Positions 24,889 through 33,153 of a stretch of 45,796 bases of DNA are shown in pieces. Source of the DNA: Polyangiaceae bacterium (GTDB lineage Bacteria; Myxococcota_A; Polyangia; Polyangiales; Polyangiaceae). Below the pieces are notes generated by a model. It was not told the origin of the DNA. It searched no databases and saw only the letters and a list, made by a program, of their open reading frames with translations. The DNA is taken from positions 1 through 45,796 of the forward strand of contig JALHPN010000047.1 of assembly GCA_022842465.1 (NCBI GenBank). Reading direction: 5' to 3'. How positions within the stretch are numbered: position 1 is the stretch's first letter; each line of letters begins with the position of its first letter. Made by a program: the position numbers and the translations under genes.

Positions 24889-26601
24889 CTAAGTCCCCAG
24901 ACGCGCGACCTCCAGCTCGAAAATCCGCCGCACGATGGCGATCGCACACGCGTAGGTGGCGTCGACGCCGAAGAAGCTGAGGCTCTTCGAGAGGAGCGAC
25001 TGGCGACGCGAGTAGGGCGTATCGGAGGCGTAGTGGACGATCCCCACGTCGAAAGGCGTGTGCGCGGAGAGGTGCACCACCTCGTCGGTAGGGACGCGCC
25101 GCGGGTTCACGAGCTCGTAGACCGCGCCGAGGAACGGGCCGGCTTCCATCTCGAGCACGGTGTAGCCGCTCCGGTAGAACGCATCCATGTACTCCTTCGA
25201 CTGGAGGAACGCGCTCCTCACCGTCACGGCCTTCTGGTTGTCGAAGACGCTCCCGTACCGGAGGTGGGCCGCGATGTGACGCGCCTCGAAGGCGTTCCGG
25301 AAGAGGAAGGTGTTGCTCGAGTGCTCGTCGTAGACGTTGCCCGAGAGCATCACGTCGCCGACGCGCCCGTTCAGGGTCGCCGCCTTCCCCATGACGTAGA
25401 TGCCGCGGACCTCTCCCACACCCTGCCCGACGCGGGAAAGGAGATGATAGGCCGCCATCCCGAGCGGGTAGTCGATGTTCAAGATGACGGCGTCGCTCTT
25501 CGTGAGGCGCTCGATGCCAGGGATCTGGAGCCGCGGATCGAGCAGCTCGGGATCGAGCTCGGCGAGGTGTGCGATCTGCGCGTCGACGTCGATGTGACCG
25601 GGCTCCGAGAGGTGCACGAGCCCCTTCTCGGCCTCGAACGCGCGGACCTCGTTCATCTTCGACGCGCCCGGCTGGGCGTGGATGTACCCGCGGAGGAGAT
25701 AGTAGAGGAGCGCCGCGAGCTGGGACGGGTCGCTCGACGCCGCGGCGCGCGTCACGTCGTCGGCGAGCCCTTCGGGGTTCGCCTTCTGCGCCCACGCGAC
25801 GATCTCGCCCGTGTGCGAGCGCGCGTAGCCGCCGACGAGATTCGCGATCGCGTGGGTGTTCGACGAGATGAAGTAGACGGGCGGCCGCCGCGGCGCCGTC
25901 TTCTTCACGTACGCCGGCTCGATGCCGCCCCACCACCGCTGCGCCGCGCGCTGGTACTGCGAGTGGGAAGGCGCGAGCATGCGCATCTTGAGGTCGAGCG
26001 GTCGGTCGTAGAGCGCCCGGCCGCCCTTCTCGAGGCGCGTGGTCCCGAACGCGTCGATGAGCTTCTGCGCCTCCTCGGCCGTCGTCCCGAGCGCTTGGCC
26101 GAGCGTGACGGGATCGCGCGTCGCCTCCCGGAGCGCCTCGACGGTGGGCGCGACGCGACGGAGGCGCGCGTGCATCTTGTTCCACTCGATCTGGTATGCC
26201 GTGACGATCGGGACGAGATCGTCGATGTCGCTCGCGCTCGCGATGAACACGGCGAGCTTGCCGTTCCCGTCGTAACGGAGCGGGCGACGGCGGCCGCGCG
26301 TCTTCACGATGTCCCACTTCTGGACGTCATACCCCGCGGCCTCGAAGAGCTCGTGCGACTGACCGAGGACGACGAGGTCGACGTCGATCATCTCGTCGGG
26401 GAGGCGCGCGGCCGCGTACGCGAAGGCAGAGAGGTCGGGGACGTCGGACAGCGCGCCGGCGTGGAGGCTCGAGCCGCTGTAGGCATGAGCCTCCTCGAAC
26501 GCGCGCACACGGACCTCGCCCGTCGAGCGAAGGAGCGAGTAATACGTCGTGACGTAGAGCTGGATCTCCTCGGATTCGGGCTCGGGCGGTCGTCGGTCCA
26601 C
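24889..26601 (-). CDS. Large protein with nucleoside-phosphorylase-like C-terminus
   Basis: A 570-residue cytoplasmic protein without signal or membrane segments. I recognise no N-terminal domain (~1-370). The C-terminal part has features reminiscent of the nucleoside phosphorylase/nucleosidase superfamily: GIYVMGKAATLNGRVGDVML (~400-419), VYDEHSSNTF, and VLEMEAGPFLGAVYE (~482-496), similar to the MEaa motif that binds the ribose. Similar long proteins occur in Deltaproteobacteria and Bacteroidetes as uncharacterised families (possibly DUF6909; from memory, not checked). It starts with GTG; TAGGCT ends six bases upstream. It sits 32 bases after a lipoprotein gene and 81 before the NtrC gene on the same strand. 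Confidence 0.6.
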   Translation of the reverse strand: MDRRPPEPESEEIQLYVTTYYSLLRSTGEVRVRAFEEAHAYSGSSLHAGALSDVPDLSAFAYAAARLPDEMIDVDLVVLGQSHELFEAAGYDVQKWDIVKTRGRRRPLRYDGNGKLAVFIASASDIDDLVPIVTAYQIEWNKMHARLRRVAPTVEALREATRDPVTLGQALGTTAEEAQKLIDAFGTTRLEKGGRALYDRPLDLKMRMLAPSHSQYQRAAQRWWGGIEPAYVKKTAPRRPPVYFISSNTHAIANLVGGYARSHTGEIVAWAQKANPEGLADDVTRAAASSDPSQLAALLYYLLRGYIHAQPGASKMNEVRAFEAEKGLVHLSEPGHIDVDAQIAHLAELDPELLDPRLQIPGIERLTKSDAVILNIDYPLGMAAYHLLSRVGQGVGEVRGIYVMGKAATLNGRVGDVMLSGNVYDEHSSNTFLFRNAFEARHIAAHLRYGSVFDNQKAVTVRSAFLQSKEYMDAFYRSGYTVLEMEAGPFLGAVYELVNPRRVPTDEVVHLSAHTPFDVGIVHYASDTPYSRRQSLLSKSLSFFGVDATYACAIAIVRRIFELEVARLGT

Positions 26602-26607
26602 GCGCCC

Positions 26608-26613
26608 AGCCTA
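26608..26613 (-). promoter_or_regulatory. Candidate leaderless -10 element (TAGGCT)
   Basis: TAGGCT on the minus strand ends six bases before the GTG at 26601. CTGACG lies about 18 bases upstream of it as a possible -35, overlapping the stop codon of the upstream lipoprotein gene. Confidence 0.45.
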
Positions 26614-26633
26614 CACCGCGAGCCCTCGCGACG

Positions 26634-27197
26634 TCAGGGGGCGCTCGCCGCCCAGGTGAGCTTCCCGCGGATGCCGCCGAAGGCGCCGTGACCGATTGCC
26701 TCGACCATCGCGCTCCACGTCGGGAGGGCGTCGTCCTCCCGCATCTGGCAGGAGAAGTACATCCCGGCGCTGCGGAGGGTCGTCTCGCCACGCCACTCGC
26801 GCGCCTCGTCGACGAAGCCGACGACGCGGTGCTTCCGGGCGAGCGCGGTGCCCGCGGGGCCGCGGCGCGGATCGAGCCGGCGCACGACGTAGACGGTGCG
26901 TCCGGGGATCTCGCGCTCGCTCCTCCAGTTCGAGAGCCGCTCGAACGCGCAGTCCATCTCCATCGTCATCCCGATCGGCTTGACCCGCTCGTCCGCGTAG
27001 AAGCGCTGCGACCAGTCCGTGGTCGTGAAGGTCAGCGGCAGGTGACGCGTGATCTCGGCGTGCTCGGGCGAGCTCCCGACCTCGACCGCCGCGCTCCCGT
27101 CGTCGACCGTCTCCTCGCCCGTGGGCGCCGCGCAGGAGGCGACGCAGGCGAGGACGGACACGACCGCGGCGAGGCGGGGTAGCAGGAAGGAGTGCAT
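26634..27197 (-). CDS. Lipoprotein, hypothetical
   Basis: A 187-residue lipoprotein: signal MHSFLLPRLAAVVSVLACVASC (shown as far as the lipobox VASC, Cys22), then a short acidic spacer and a ~140-residue domain of unknown type (TRHLPLTFTTTDWSQRFY, MEMDCAFERLSNW, MYFSCQMRED). The two cysteines in the mature domain could form a disulfide. A longer frame reaching 27788 overlaps an unrelated gene and is rejected. No clear Shine-Dalgarno sequence is seen. The next gene follows after 32 bases on the same strand. The 140-base gap upstream (27198-27337) holds nothing I recognise. Confidence 0.72.
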   Translation of the reverse strand: MHSFLLPRLAAVVSVLACVASCAAPTGEETVDDGSAAVEVGSSPEHAEITRHLPLTFTTTDWSQRFYADERVKPIGMTMEMDCAFERLSNWRSEREIPGRTVYVVRRLDPRRGPAGTALARKHRVVGFVDEAREWRGETTLRSAGMYFSCQMREDDALPTWSAMVEAIGHGAFGGIRGKLTWAASAP

Positions 27198-27337
27198 GTA
27201 GGTGCACCAGCATGTTCGGTGCCGCCCTCTCCTCCCGAGGCCTCCCGCGCGGTTGCGGCGATCCAGGGCACCCTCCGCCGGGAAGGGACGTGCGACGGCG
27301 ATGGTCCGTCGATCCACACGTTCCGCCGCGGAGCCGG

Positions 27338-28285
27338 TCAGTCCTGGAGGGCTTCTTCGACGAGCGCGCGCGTCTCGGCGAGGCGGCGGCGCTCGTCCTC
27401 GGAGCGGACCACGGCCGGCCGCTTCGAGACCGGGAGGGCCTCGAGATCCTCGTCGGCCTTCTTCCGATCGAAGAGGCGCGAGAGAAGCCCCTTCTTCTCT
27501 TCCAGGACGAAGACGCCGTCGGTGAGGGACTCGGGGCGCTCGCGGAGCCCTGCGACGAGCTTCGGCTGAGCGTCGACCCAGGCGAGCGCCTCGTCGAAGG
27601 CCTCGCGCTGCGTGACCTCGAGGTGGCGGCGCGCGCGCCCCGGCTTCTCCTCGTTCATCCGGAGGAACAGGGCCGTCGCGAACGCGACCTCGTCGACGGA
27701 GAGCACCGTCGCCTGGTGCATCTTCATCCCGCCACAACCCTTCTTGTAGACGCACGCGCCCGCGAGGAGGAGCACGCCGAAGCCGCACGCGATCGCCGTC
27801 AGCTCTGCGAGCGCCGCCTCGTCGCGCGCGTCGACCGCCTCGTCACACTCGTGGAGCACGAGGCGGCCCATCGAGCGGGCGAGGGAGGTCGTGAGGACCG
27901 TCGGATCGCCTACGTCGGTCGTGGCGAGCGGGACGGCGTACCCTTCCTCGGTCTCGACCGCCCCGCCGCCGAGGATCGTCGCGGCTCCCTTCTCCCCGCC
28001 GGTGCCGCAGGCGCCGCCGCCGCACCCGCCGCCGGCCTTCGCCTCGCCCGAGGCGTCGGGCTCGACGAACGCGAGGGCGACCTGGAGGTCGGTACCGAGC
28101 GGCGCGTACGTCATCATCCGCCGCATGAGCCGATCGACGCTCTCGGGATCGAGCGCGAAGGGGTCAGGGAAGTACTCGCCCGTGGGCTCCACGAGGTCGG
28201 CCTCCGCGAGCACGTCGCCCCAGCCTTCGCGGAGGCGTGCGGTGTGCGCCACGATCGTCCGGATGGCGTCGTCCGAGGGGATCAT
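27338..28285 (-). CDS. Hypothetical protein with Gly/Cys patches
   Basis: A 315-residue protein with no recognised family. Visible features: a Gly/Cys-rich patch (~83-98, GGGCGGGACGTGG), a hydrophobic stretch with three cysteines (~168-190, IACGFGVLLLAGACVYKKGCGG), a His/Asp-rich segment before it (LVLHECDEAVDARDE), and an acidic-basic C-terminus (FDRKKADEDLE). The clustered Cys, His and acidic residues would allow metal binding, but there is no known motif. The start at 28285 follows TATCCT by six bases; the frame continues upstream to 28792 only as antisense of the divergent enzyme. Confidence 0.68.
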   Translation of the reverse strand: MIPSDDAIRTIVAHTARLREGWGDVLAEADLVEPTGEYFPDPFALDPESVDRLMRRMMTYAPLGTDLQVALAFVEPDASGEAKAGGGCGGGACGTGGEKGAATILGGGAVETEEGYAVPLATTDVGDPTVLTTSLARSMGRLVLHECDEAVDARDEAALAELTAIACGFGVLLLAGACVYKKGCGGMKMHQATVLSVDEVAFATALFLRMNEEKPGRARRHLEVTQREAFDEALAWVDAQPKLVAGLRERPESLTDGVFVLEEKKGLLSRLFDRKKADEDLEALPVSKRPAVVRSEDERRRLAETRALVEEALQD

Positions 28286-28291
28286 GCCCTC

Positions 28292-28297
28292 AGGATA
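28292..28297 (-). promoter_or_regulatory. Candidate leaderless -10 element (TATCCT)
   Basis: TATCCT on the minus strand ends six bases before the ATG at 28285, in a 46-base divergent gap that also carries TAGGAT for the plus-strand gene. Confidence 0.45.
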
Positions 28298-28317
28298 GCG
28301 CAGCCACGTGAGCCGGC

Positions 28318-28323
28318 TAGGAT
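28318..28323 (+). promoter_or_regulatory. Candidate leaderless -10 element (TAGGAT)
   Basis: TAGGAT ends eight bases before the ATG at 28332. Together with the minus-strand TATCCT at 28292-28297 it would place two divergent leaderless promoters within 46 bases. Confidence 0.4.
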
Positions 28324-28331
28324 GGCCGGCC

Positions 28332-29264
28332 ATGGCAGGCCGCGCGCTCCGGATCGCGACGTTCAACTTGAAGGACTTCTTCGCGGCGAGGAGCGCGGGC
28401 GAAGAGACCGTCATAGCCGAGAAGGTGGCGAACGTGGCGGCCGAGATCCGGCGTTCGCGGGCCGACGTCGTCGCGCTCCAGGAGGTCGGGTCGACGGCGC
28501 TGCTCGCGCGCCTCGCGTCGAAGGAGCTCGCCGACATGGGCTTCGGGGCCCCCGTCCTCGGCACGGTGGACCGCCGCGGGATCCGGAACGCGATCCTGGC
28601 GCGCGTCCCCGTCCTCTGGTCCCAGGTCCACACCGCGGCCGCGCTCCCGTTCCCGCGACTCCTCGAGGGCGACCCCGAGCCCTTCGCCGGGCGCATCCCG
28701 CTCCGTCGCGGCGTCGTGCACGTGCGCGTCGACGCCGGCGAGCTCGGCGAGATCGACGTCATGACCGCGCACTTCAAGTCGAACCTCCCCACGTTCCTGA
28801 AGGACGGCGGCGGAAACGAGATCAGGGACGACTCGCCGCGGGGGAGGGGGGAGGCGGCGATCCGGAGCCTCGTCCAGCGCGCCGCGGAGGCGCTCTACGT
28901 GCGGGGCCTCGTCGACGACGTCCTCCGCGCGAACCCGGACCACATGATCTGCGTGCTCGGCGACCTCAACGACACGGTCGAATCGATGCCGGTCCGCATC
29001 GTGCGCGGCGTGTTCGAGCCCGTGAGCGGCGTGCTCTTCCCGTGCGCGGAGCGCGTGCCCCTCGAGACGCGGTTCTCCTGCTTCCACGGGGGCGGTCCGA
29101 CGCTCATCGACCACGTGCTCCTCTCCGAGCGGCTCTTCCGCGCCGTCACTGCGTTCGAGATCCAGAACGAAGCGCTCCGCTGGCATGGACCGCACGTTGG
29201 GGAGCCGCCGCTCACGGCCGACAGCGATCACGCGCTCTGCGTCGTCGAGGTCTCCGTCGGCTGA
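28332..29264 (+). CDS. Endonuclease/exonuclease/phosphatase-fold enzyme
   Basis: A 310-residue protein of the EEP superfamily (Mg-dependent hydrolases of phosphodiester or phosphate bonds in DNA, lipids or nucleotides). Motifs in order: ATFNLKDFF (catalytic Asn), VVALQEVG (metal-binding Glu), GDLNDTVES (Asp and Asn), TLIDHVLLS, and SDHALCVVEV (final Asp-His pair). There is no signal peptide, so it is probably cytoplasmic. The substrate cannot be told from sequence. The start at 28332 is preferred over the GTG at 28308 because TAGGAT lies just before it and the family fold begins near RIATFN. It is followed after 21 bases by a TPR gene. Confidence 0.85.
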   Translation: MAGRALRIATFNLKDFFAARSAGEETVIAEKVANVAAEIRRSRADVVALQEVGSTALLARLASKELADMGFGAPVLGTVDRRGIRNAILARVPVLWSQVHTAAALPFPRLLEGDPEPFAGRIPLRRGVVHVRVDAGELGEIDVMTAHFKSNLPTFLKDGGGNEIRDDSPRGRGEAAIRSLVQRAAEALYVRGLVDDVLRANPDHMICVLGDLNDTVESMPVRIVRGVFEPVSGVLFPCAERVPLETRFSCFHGGGPTLIDHVLLSERLFRAVTAFEIQNEALRWHGPHVGEPPLTADSDHALCVVEVSVG

Positions 29265-29272
29265 AACTCGGG

Positions 29273-29278
29273 TACCCT
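29273..29278 (+). promoter_or_regulatory. Candidate leaderless -10 element (TACCCT)
   Basis: TACCCT ends seven bases before the ATG at 29286, between the EEP gene and the TPR gene; it would allow the TPR gene its own promoter. Confidence 0.4.
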
Positions 29279-29285
29279 GACGGGC

Positions 29286-31481
29286 ATGAGCGACCCCGAA
29301 GGGCACGAGCCGCCCCCGTCCCTCGTGCCGCCCGCGGACGTGATCATCCCGCCCGCGCCGCCGTCGCTCGTGCCGCCGATGGACCTCATGTCCGAGGTGA
29401 TCCCGCCCGCGCCCCTCTCGCGCGGGGCCTCGCGCGCCGTCGGGTCGGCCTCACGTATCCCGCCCTCGCCGCCGTCGCGGTCGTTGCCGCCGCTGCCGGC
29501 CGTCGAGCCGATCCTCGAGCAGGCCGCCGATGCCCGCGCGCGCGCGGAGTGGGACACGGCGCTCGAGCACTACAAGAAGGCGCTCTTCGTCCTCGACAGC
29601 ACGGGCGACACCGACAAGGCGGCGCGCGCCTCGATCTACGCGTCCGTCGCCGAGGTCAAGGCGGCCCAGGGGAAGGGGCGCGAGGCGGAGGCGACGTTCG
29701 AGAAGGCCCTCGCGACGTCGCCCGGCCACCTGCGTTCGATCGACGGCCTCGTGGCGATCGCAGAGACGGCGTCCGAGTGGCCGCGCGTCGTGACCTACCG
29801 CTTGAAGCGCGCGGACGTCGTCGACGATCCGGACGAGGCGTGCGGAGAGCTGTGTCGGGTGGCCGACGTCCTCGAGGCGAGGCTCGGCGACACGAAGCGC
29901 GCGGTGGCGTTGCTCGAGCGCGCGCTCGTCGCGTTGCCGGGCGACACGCGTGCGCTCCGGCGGCTCGAGCCCATCTACACGAAGATGCGCGCGTGGCCGA
30001 AGCTCGTCCTCGTGCACGACGCGCTCTGCCGAGCCGCGAGCGATCCCAAGGCGAGGGGCGCCCACCGCTTCGCGCAGGCGGACGTCGAGCTCGGTCGCCT
30101 ACGCGACGAGCCGAAGGGGCTCGCGTTCCTCGAGCTCGCGCTCGACGAGGATCCGCAGTGCGACAAGGCGCTCTCCGCGCTCATCGCCGTCCGGACGCGA
30201 CGCGAGGAGTGGGCCGAGCTCGCGTCGGTCTACGAGCGGCTCCTCGATCGGCTCGCGGGGCTCAAGGATCGCGAGCGCGCGTGGGAGGTGTGTCGGAAGC
30301 TGGCGACGCTGCGCCGCGACCGGCTCCTCGACGGGCCGGGCGCGCTCGAGGCCTTCCGCGGCGCGTGCGAGCTCGTCCCCGACGACGTCGAGTCCCGCGC
30401 GGCGCTCGCAGAGCTCTACGCGAACAAGGGCGATCGGGCGGCGGCCGTGCGCGAGCTCGAGACCGCGGCGCGAAACGCGCCGACCCGCGCGCAGACGTAC
30501 CGGCGCCTCTACGATCTCCACTCGCGCGCAGGGCGACCGGATCGGTCGTGGCTCGTCGCGACGTGCCTCGAAGAGCTCGGCGCCGCCGACGTCTCCCACG
30601 AGCTCGTCATCGAGCAGTTTCGCCCCGACGGGCCGATCCGCCCGACGACGGCGGTGGACGACGCCTGGTGGGACGAGCACCTCCGGGCGCCCGGCGCCGA
30701 CCCGATCGTATGCGACGTCCTCCGTACCGTCTCGCGCGCGGCGATCGAGCTGAGGCTCGGGGAGCTCGCGGACAAGAGGCTCCTTCCGATCCTCGACCCC
30801 GCCGCGAAGCAGGACCGCGCGAGCACGGCCTCGGTCGTCCGGACCTTCGTCTGGTCGTCGCGCGCGCTCGGGATCGCCCTGCCGGAGCTCCACCTCCTCG
30901 AGGACGTCCCGAGCGGGATCGCCGCCGTCCCCGCGCGCGAGCCCGTCACGGCGCTCGGGCCGGCGGTGCGGACGGGGAAGACGGTCCAGCAGCTCGCGTT
31001 CCTCGCAGGCCGGCACCTCACGTACTACCGTCCGGAGCACTACGCGCTCGTCTTCTTCCCGACCCTCGCCGAGCTGTCGTCGCTCGTGCTCGCCGCGGTG
31101 CGCCTCGTCATCCCTGGCCTCTCGGTCCCGCCGAGCGAGCGAGGGAGCAAGGTGCCGGACGCCCTCGGCGGGGCGCTCACCGCCGAGGAGAAGACCGCGC
31201 TGGAGGCGGCCGTCGCGGCGCTCGACGAGCGCGGCGGGAAGCTCGATCTCCTCGCCTGGATCCGCAGCGTCGAGCTCACGGCCACGCGAGCAGGCGCGCT
31301 CCTCGCCGGGGATCTCCGGGTCGTCACACGGATCCTGAAGGAGGAGGAGCGCGCGGTGGGCGAGCTCTCCTACGACGCGAAGCGCGGCGACCTCCTCGCC
31401 TTCGTGTCGTCCGATGCGTACGCCACGCTGCGCGAGCGCATGGGCGTCGCCGTCCTCCCGAGCGCCCCGCCGGAGGGCTGA
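29286..31481 (+). CDS. TPR-repeat protein with proline-rich N-terminus
   Basis: A 731-residue protein. Residues 1-75 are Pro-rich (PPSLVPP occurs twice). Residues ~80-470 are helical tetratricopeptide-like repeats (e.g. WDTALEHYKKALFVLDS, REAEATFEKALATSPGH, RAVALLERALVALPGDTRAL, DRAAAVRELETAARNAP). Residues ~480-720 form a distinct domain with LGPAVRTGKTVQQLAFLAGRHLTYYRPEHYAL and LVFFPTLAEL, unknown to me. The same arrangement (TPR plus a C-terminal helical domain) is common in large myxobacterial cytoplasmic proteins. No signal peptide or membrane helix is seen. A scaffold role is likely, but its partners are not shown by the sequence. Confidence 0.82.
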   Translation: MSDPEGHEPPPSLVPPADVIIPPAPPSLVPPMDLMSEVIPPAPLSRGASRAVGSASRIPPSPPSRSLPPLPAVEPILEQAADARARAEWDTALEHYKKALFVLDSTGDTDKAARASIYASVAEVKAAQGKGREAEATFEKALATSPGHLRSIDGLVAIAETASEWPRVVTYRLKRADVVDDPDEACGELCRVADVLEARLGDTKRAVALLERALVALPGDTRALRRLEPIYTKMRAWPKLVLVHDALCRAASDPKARGAHRFAQADVELGRLRDEPKGLAFLELALDEDPQCDKALSALIAVRTRREEWAELASVYERLLDRLAGLKDRERAWEVCRKLATLRRDRLLDGPGALEAFRGACELVPDDVESRAALAELYANKGDRAAAVRELETAARNAPTRAQTYRRLYDLHSRAGRPDRSWLVATCLEELGAADVSHELVIEQFRPDGPIRPTTAVDDAWWDEHLRAPGADPIVCDVLRTVSRAAIELRLGELADKRLLPILDPAAKQDRASTASVVRTFVWSSRALGIALPELHLLEDVPSGIAAVPAREPVTALGPAVRTGKTVQQLAFLAGRHLTYYRPEHYALVFFPTLAELSSLVLAAVRLVIPGLSVPPSERGSKVPDALGGALTAEEKTALEAAVAALDERGGKLDLLAWIRSVELTATRAGALLAGDLRVVTRILKEEERAVGELSYDAKRGDLLAFVSSDAYATLRERMGVAVLPSAPPEG

Positions 31482-31486
31482 TCTCG

Positions 31487-32434
31487 TCAGGCGTGGCGTT
31501 CGATCGGGAGCGTCATCAGCTCCTCGAGGATCGACGTCGCCTTCCGGCCCTGGACGCCCGCGGCGAGGGCGCGGAAGATCGGGGCGCGGACGCCGTGGCG
31601 CTCCGCCCACTCGGCGACGCGCGGGACGAGGTCGACGGCCTCGACCCGGAGCTGGGTGGCCCGCGTCGCTTCGTCGCGCGACTGGCCGCGCGCGAGGGCG
31701 GTGCCGACGATGACCTCCGGGCGCTCGCTCTGCGAAATCGAGGCGAGCAGATCGCCGTAGCCCGCGAGCCCGAGGAGCGTCCGCTCCTCGCCCCCTGCGG
31801 CCGCCGCGATGCGCGAGGCCTCCCCGATGGCGCGCGAGATCAGCGCTGCGACGAGCGCCGGGCTCGTCTTCATCGCCTGCGCGTAGCCGACCGCGATCGT
31901 CAGGCAGCCGACGAGCGCGCTCGCCCATTCCAGGCCGCGGAGATCGTTGGTCGGGTACGCGCGCAGCGTCGAGGACCCCATCGTCTTCGTGACCGCCTCG
32001 ACGACCTCCGGGAAGCGCGAGCCGACGACGAGCACCGACGGCGTCCCGGCGAGGAGGTCCTGCGCGAGGGCAGGGCCCCCGAGGGCGCCCGTGCGGCGCA
32101 CCGGCGACTCCGCGCGGATCACGTCCGCGATCGTCTCGAGCTCGCCCTCCGAGCTCTCCAGGCCTCGTACGCCGTGGACGACGTAGTGACTCCCCGAGAC
32201 GTGGTCGCCGAGGTCGCGCGCGACGGCGCGGCAGGCGCTCGAGGGCACGGCGAGGAAGAGGAGCCGCGCGTGCTTCGCGGCGGCGCTCATCTCACGGACG
32301 ACGCGCACGCCGCGCGGGAGCTGTCCGTCGAGGTCGCGTCGCGTGAGCACGACCACGTCCGACCCCGCGCGCGCCCCCGCCGACGCGAGCGCGAGCCCCC
32401 ACGTTCCCCCGCCGATCACCGCGATCTCGCCCAT
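31487..32434 (-). CDS. gpsA: Glycerol-3-phosphate dehydrogenase [NAD(P)+]
   Basis: A 315-residue GpsA-family enzyme that reduces dihydroxyacetone phosphate to sn-glycerol-3-phosphate for phospholipid synthesis in the cytoplasm. The N-terminal nucleotide-binding loop is IAVIGGGTWGLALA. FLAVPSSACRAV, GGPALAQDL, and the long C-terminal helical domain with SALVGCLTIAVGYAQAM and GLAGYGDLLAS follow the family pattern. The position after GLEWASALVG corresponds to the catalytic Lys region, but the usual KN pair reads differently here, so the exact catalytic Lys is not certain. The length is near the family norm of 330. It converges on the TPR gene with five bases between stops. The start at 32434 follows TATCCT. 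Confidence 0.85.
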   Translation of the reverse strand: MGEIAVIGGGTWGLALASAGARAGSDVVVLTRRDLDGQLPRGVRVVREMSAAAKHARLLFLAVPSSACRAVARDLGDHVSGSHYVVHGVRGLESSEGELETIADVIRAESPVRRTGALGGPALAQDLLAGTPSVLVVGSRFPEVVEAVTKTMGSSTLRAYPTNDLRGLEWASALVGCLTIAVGYAQAMKTSPALVAALISRAIGEASRIAAAAGGEERTLLGLAGYGDLLASISQSERPEVIVGTALARGQSRDEATRATQLRVEAVDLVPRVAEWAERHGVRAPIFRALAAGVQGRKATSILEELMTLPIERHA

Positions 32435-32443
32435 GGCCCGCCG

Positions 32444-32449
32444 AGGATA
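32444..32449 (-). promoter_or_regulatory. Candidate leaderless -10 element (TATCCT)
   Basis: TATCCT on the minus strand ends nine bases before the gpsA ATG. Some 18 bases upstream the minus strand reads ATGCAA (32468-32473), the reverse complement of the TTGCAT that could serve the divergent gene. Confidence 0.4.
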
Positions 32450-32467
32450 CGCGGAATGCGTCGGACT

Positions 32468-32497
32468 TTGCATCGCACAGTCCGTCCCTGGTAGGGT
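32468..32497 (+). promoter_or_regulatory. Candidate vegetative promoter (TTGCAT-N18-TAGGGT)
   Basis: TTGCAT at 32468-32473 and TAGGGT at 32492-32497, separated by 18 bases, lie about 50 bases before the ATG at 32548. A GC palindrome (TCGCGCG-AC-CGCGCGA, 32497-32512) sits right after the -10 and could be an operator, although such palindromes arise easily in DNA this GC-rich. Confidence 0.4.
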
Positions 32498-32534
32498 CGC
32501 GCGACCGCGCGATCGTCGTTCGCGCTCGAAATAC

Positions 32535-32540
32535 GGAGGA
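32535..32540 (+). promoter_or_regulatory. Shine-Dalgarno site
   Basis: GGAGGA seven bases before the ATG at 32548; it fixes the start of the Cys-rich lipoprotein. Confidence 0.7.
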
Positions 32541-32547
32541 TCCTCGG

Positions 32548-33150
32548 ATGCTGACGTCTCGCAAGGTCGCGTTCTCGTCGTTCGTGCTCGTCGCCTTCGT
32601 CCTCGGAGGCTGCGACCGCCTGAAGGATCTCCTCCAGAAGAAGGGCGACGGCGACGGCGGAGTCGATGCCGCCGCCGAGGCCGATGCCTCGCCGCCGGTC
32701 GTCGTGGCCGACGAGGTCGTCGACGCGAGCGACGCGGTCCCGACCACGACCACTGTCACTCCGGTCCCCGCCGTCGCCCGGAAGATCGACGGCGGCGCGA
32801 CCGATGCGGGCGTCGTCCTCGTGACGGACGCCGGAGCGGTCGTCGTCGTCGACGCCGGGGCGGCTCAGGCGTGCTGCTGCGAGGCGACCGGGTTCCCGCT
32901 CCAGTCGGTCGCGATGAGCGAGTGCAACAAGACGCGGAAGGGGCAGTGCGTGAAGAAGGAGCGGTGCGCCGCCGTCGTCGACGCGGGCAGCGCCGCCCCC
33001 ATTGCTCCCACCACCCCCGCGCCCCCGGTCGTGACGGACAACTGCTGCTGCGCCGTCTCCGGCAAGAACCGGATCATGAAGCAGAAGGACTGCGGAGCGG
33101 CCAAGGGCGCCTGCGTCGCGATGTCGACCTGCCTCACGATCCGGATGTGA
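32548..33150 (+). CDS. Lipoprotein with duplicated CCC cysteine module
   Basis: A 200-residue lipoprotein (lipobox LGGC, Cys22). After an Asp/Val/Ala-rich spacer come two copies of a cysteine module: CCC-x14-C-x7-C-x5-C (residues ~108-139) and CCC-x13-C-x6-C-x5-C (~165-194), separated by a Pro/Ala/Thr linker. Six cysteines per unit in a fixed pattern suggest either disulfide-locked mini-domains or metal binding on the outer surface or in the periplasm. I know no named family with this spacing. It is transcribed divergently from gpsA and ends three bases before the convergent trypsin/caspase-like gene. Asp-Ala-Gly motifs (TDAGVV, TDAGAV, VDAGAA) repeat in the spacer. Confidence 0.8.
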   Translation: MLTSRKVAFSSFVLVAFVLGGCDRLKDLLQKKGDGDGGVDAAAEADASPPVVVADEVVDASDAVPTTTTVTPVPAVARKIDGGATDAGVVLVTDAGAVVVVDAGAAQACCCEATGFPLQSVAMSECNKTRKGQCVKKERCAAVVDAGSAAPIAPTTPAPPVVTDNCCCAVSGKNRIMKQKDCGAAKGACVAMSTCLTIRM

Positions 33151-33153
33151 TCC

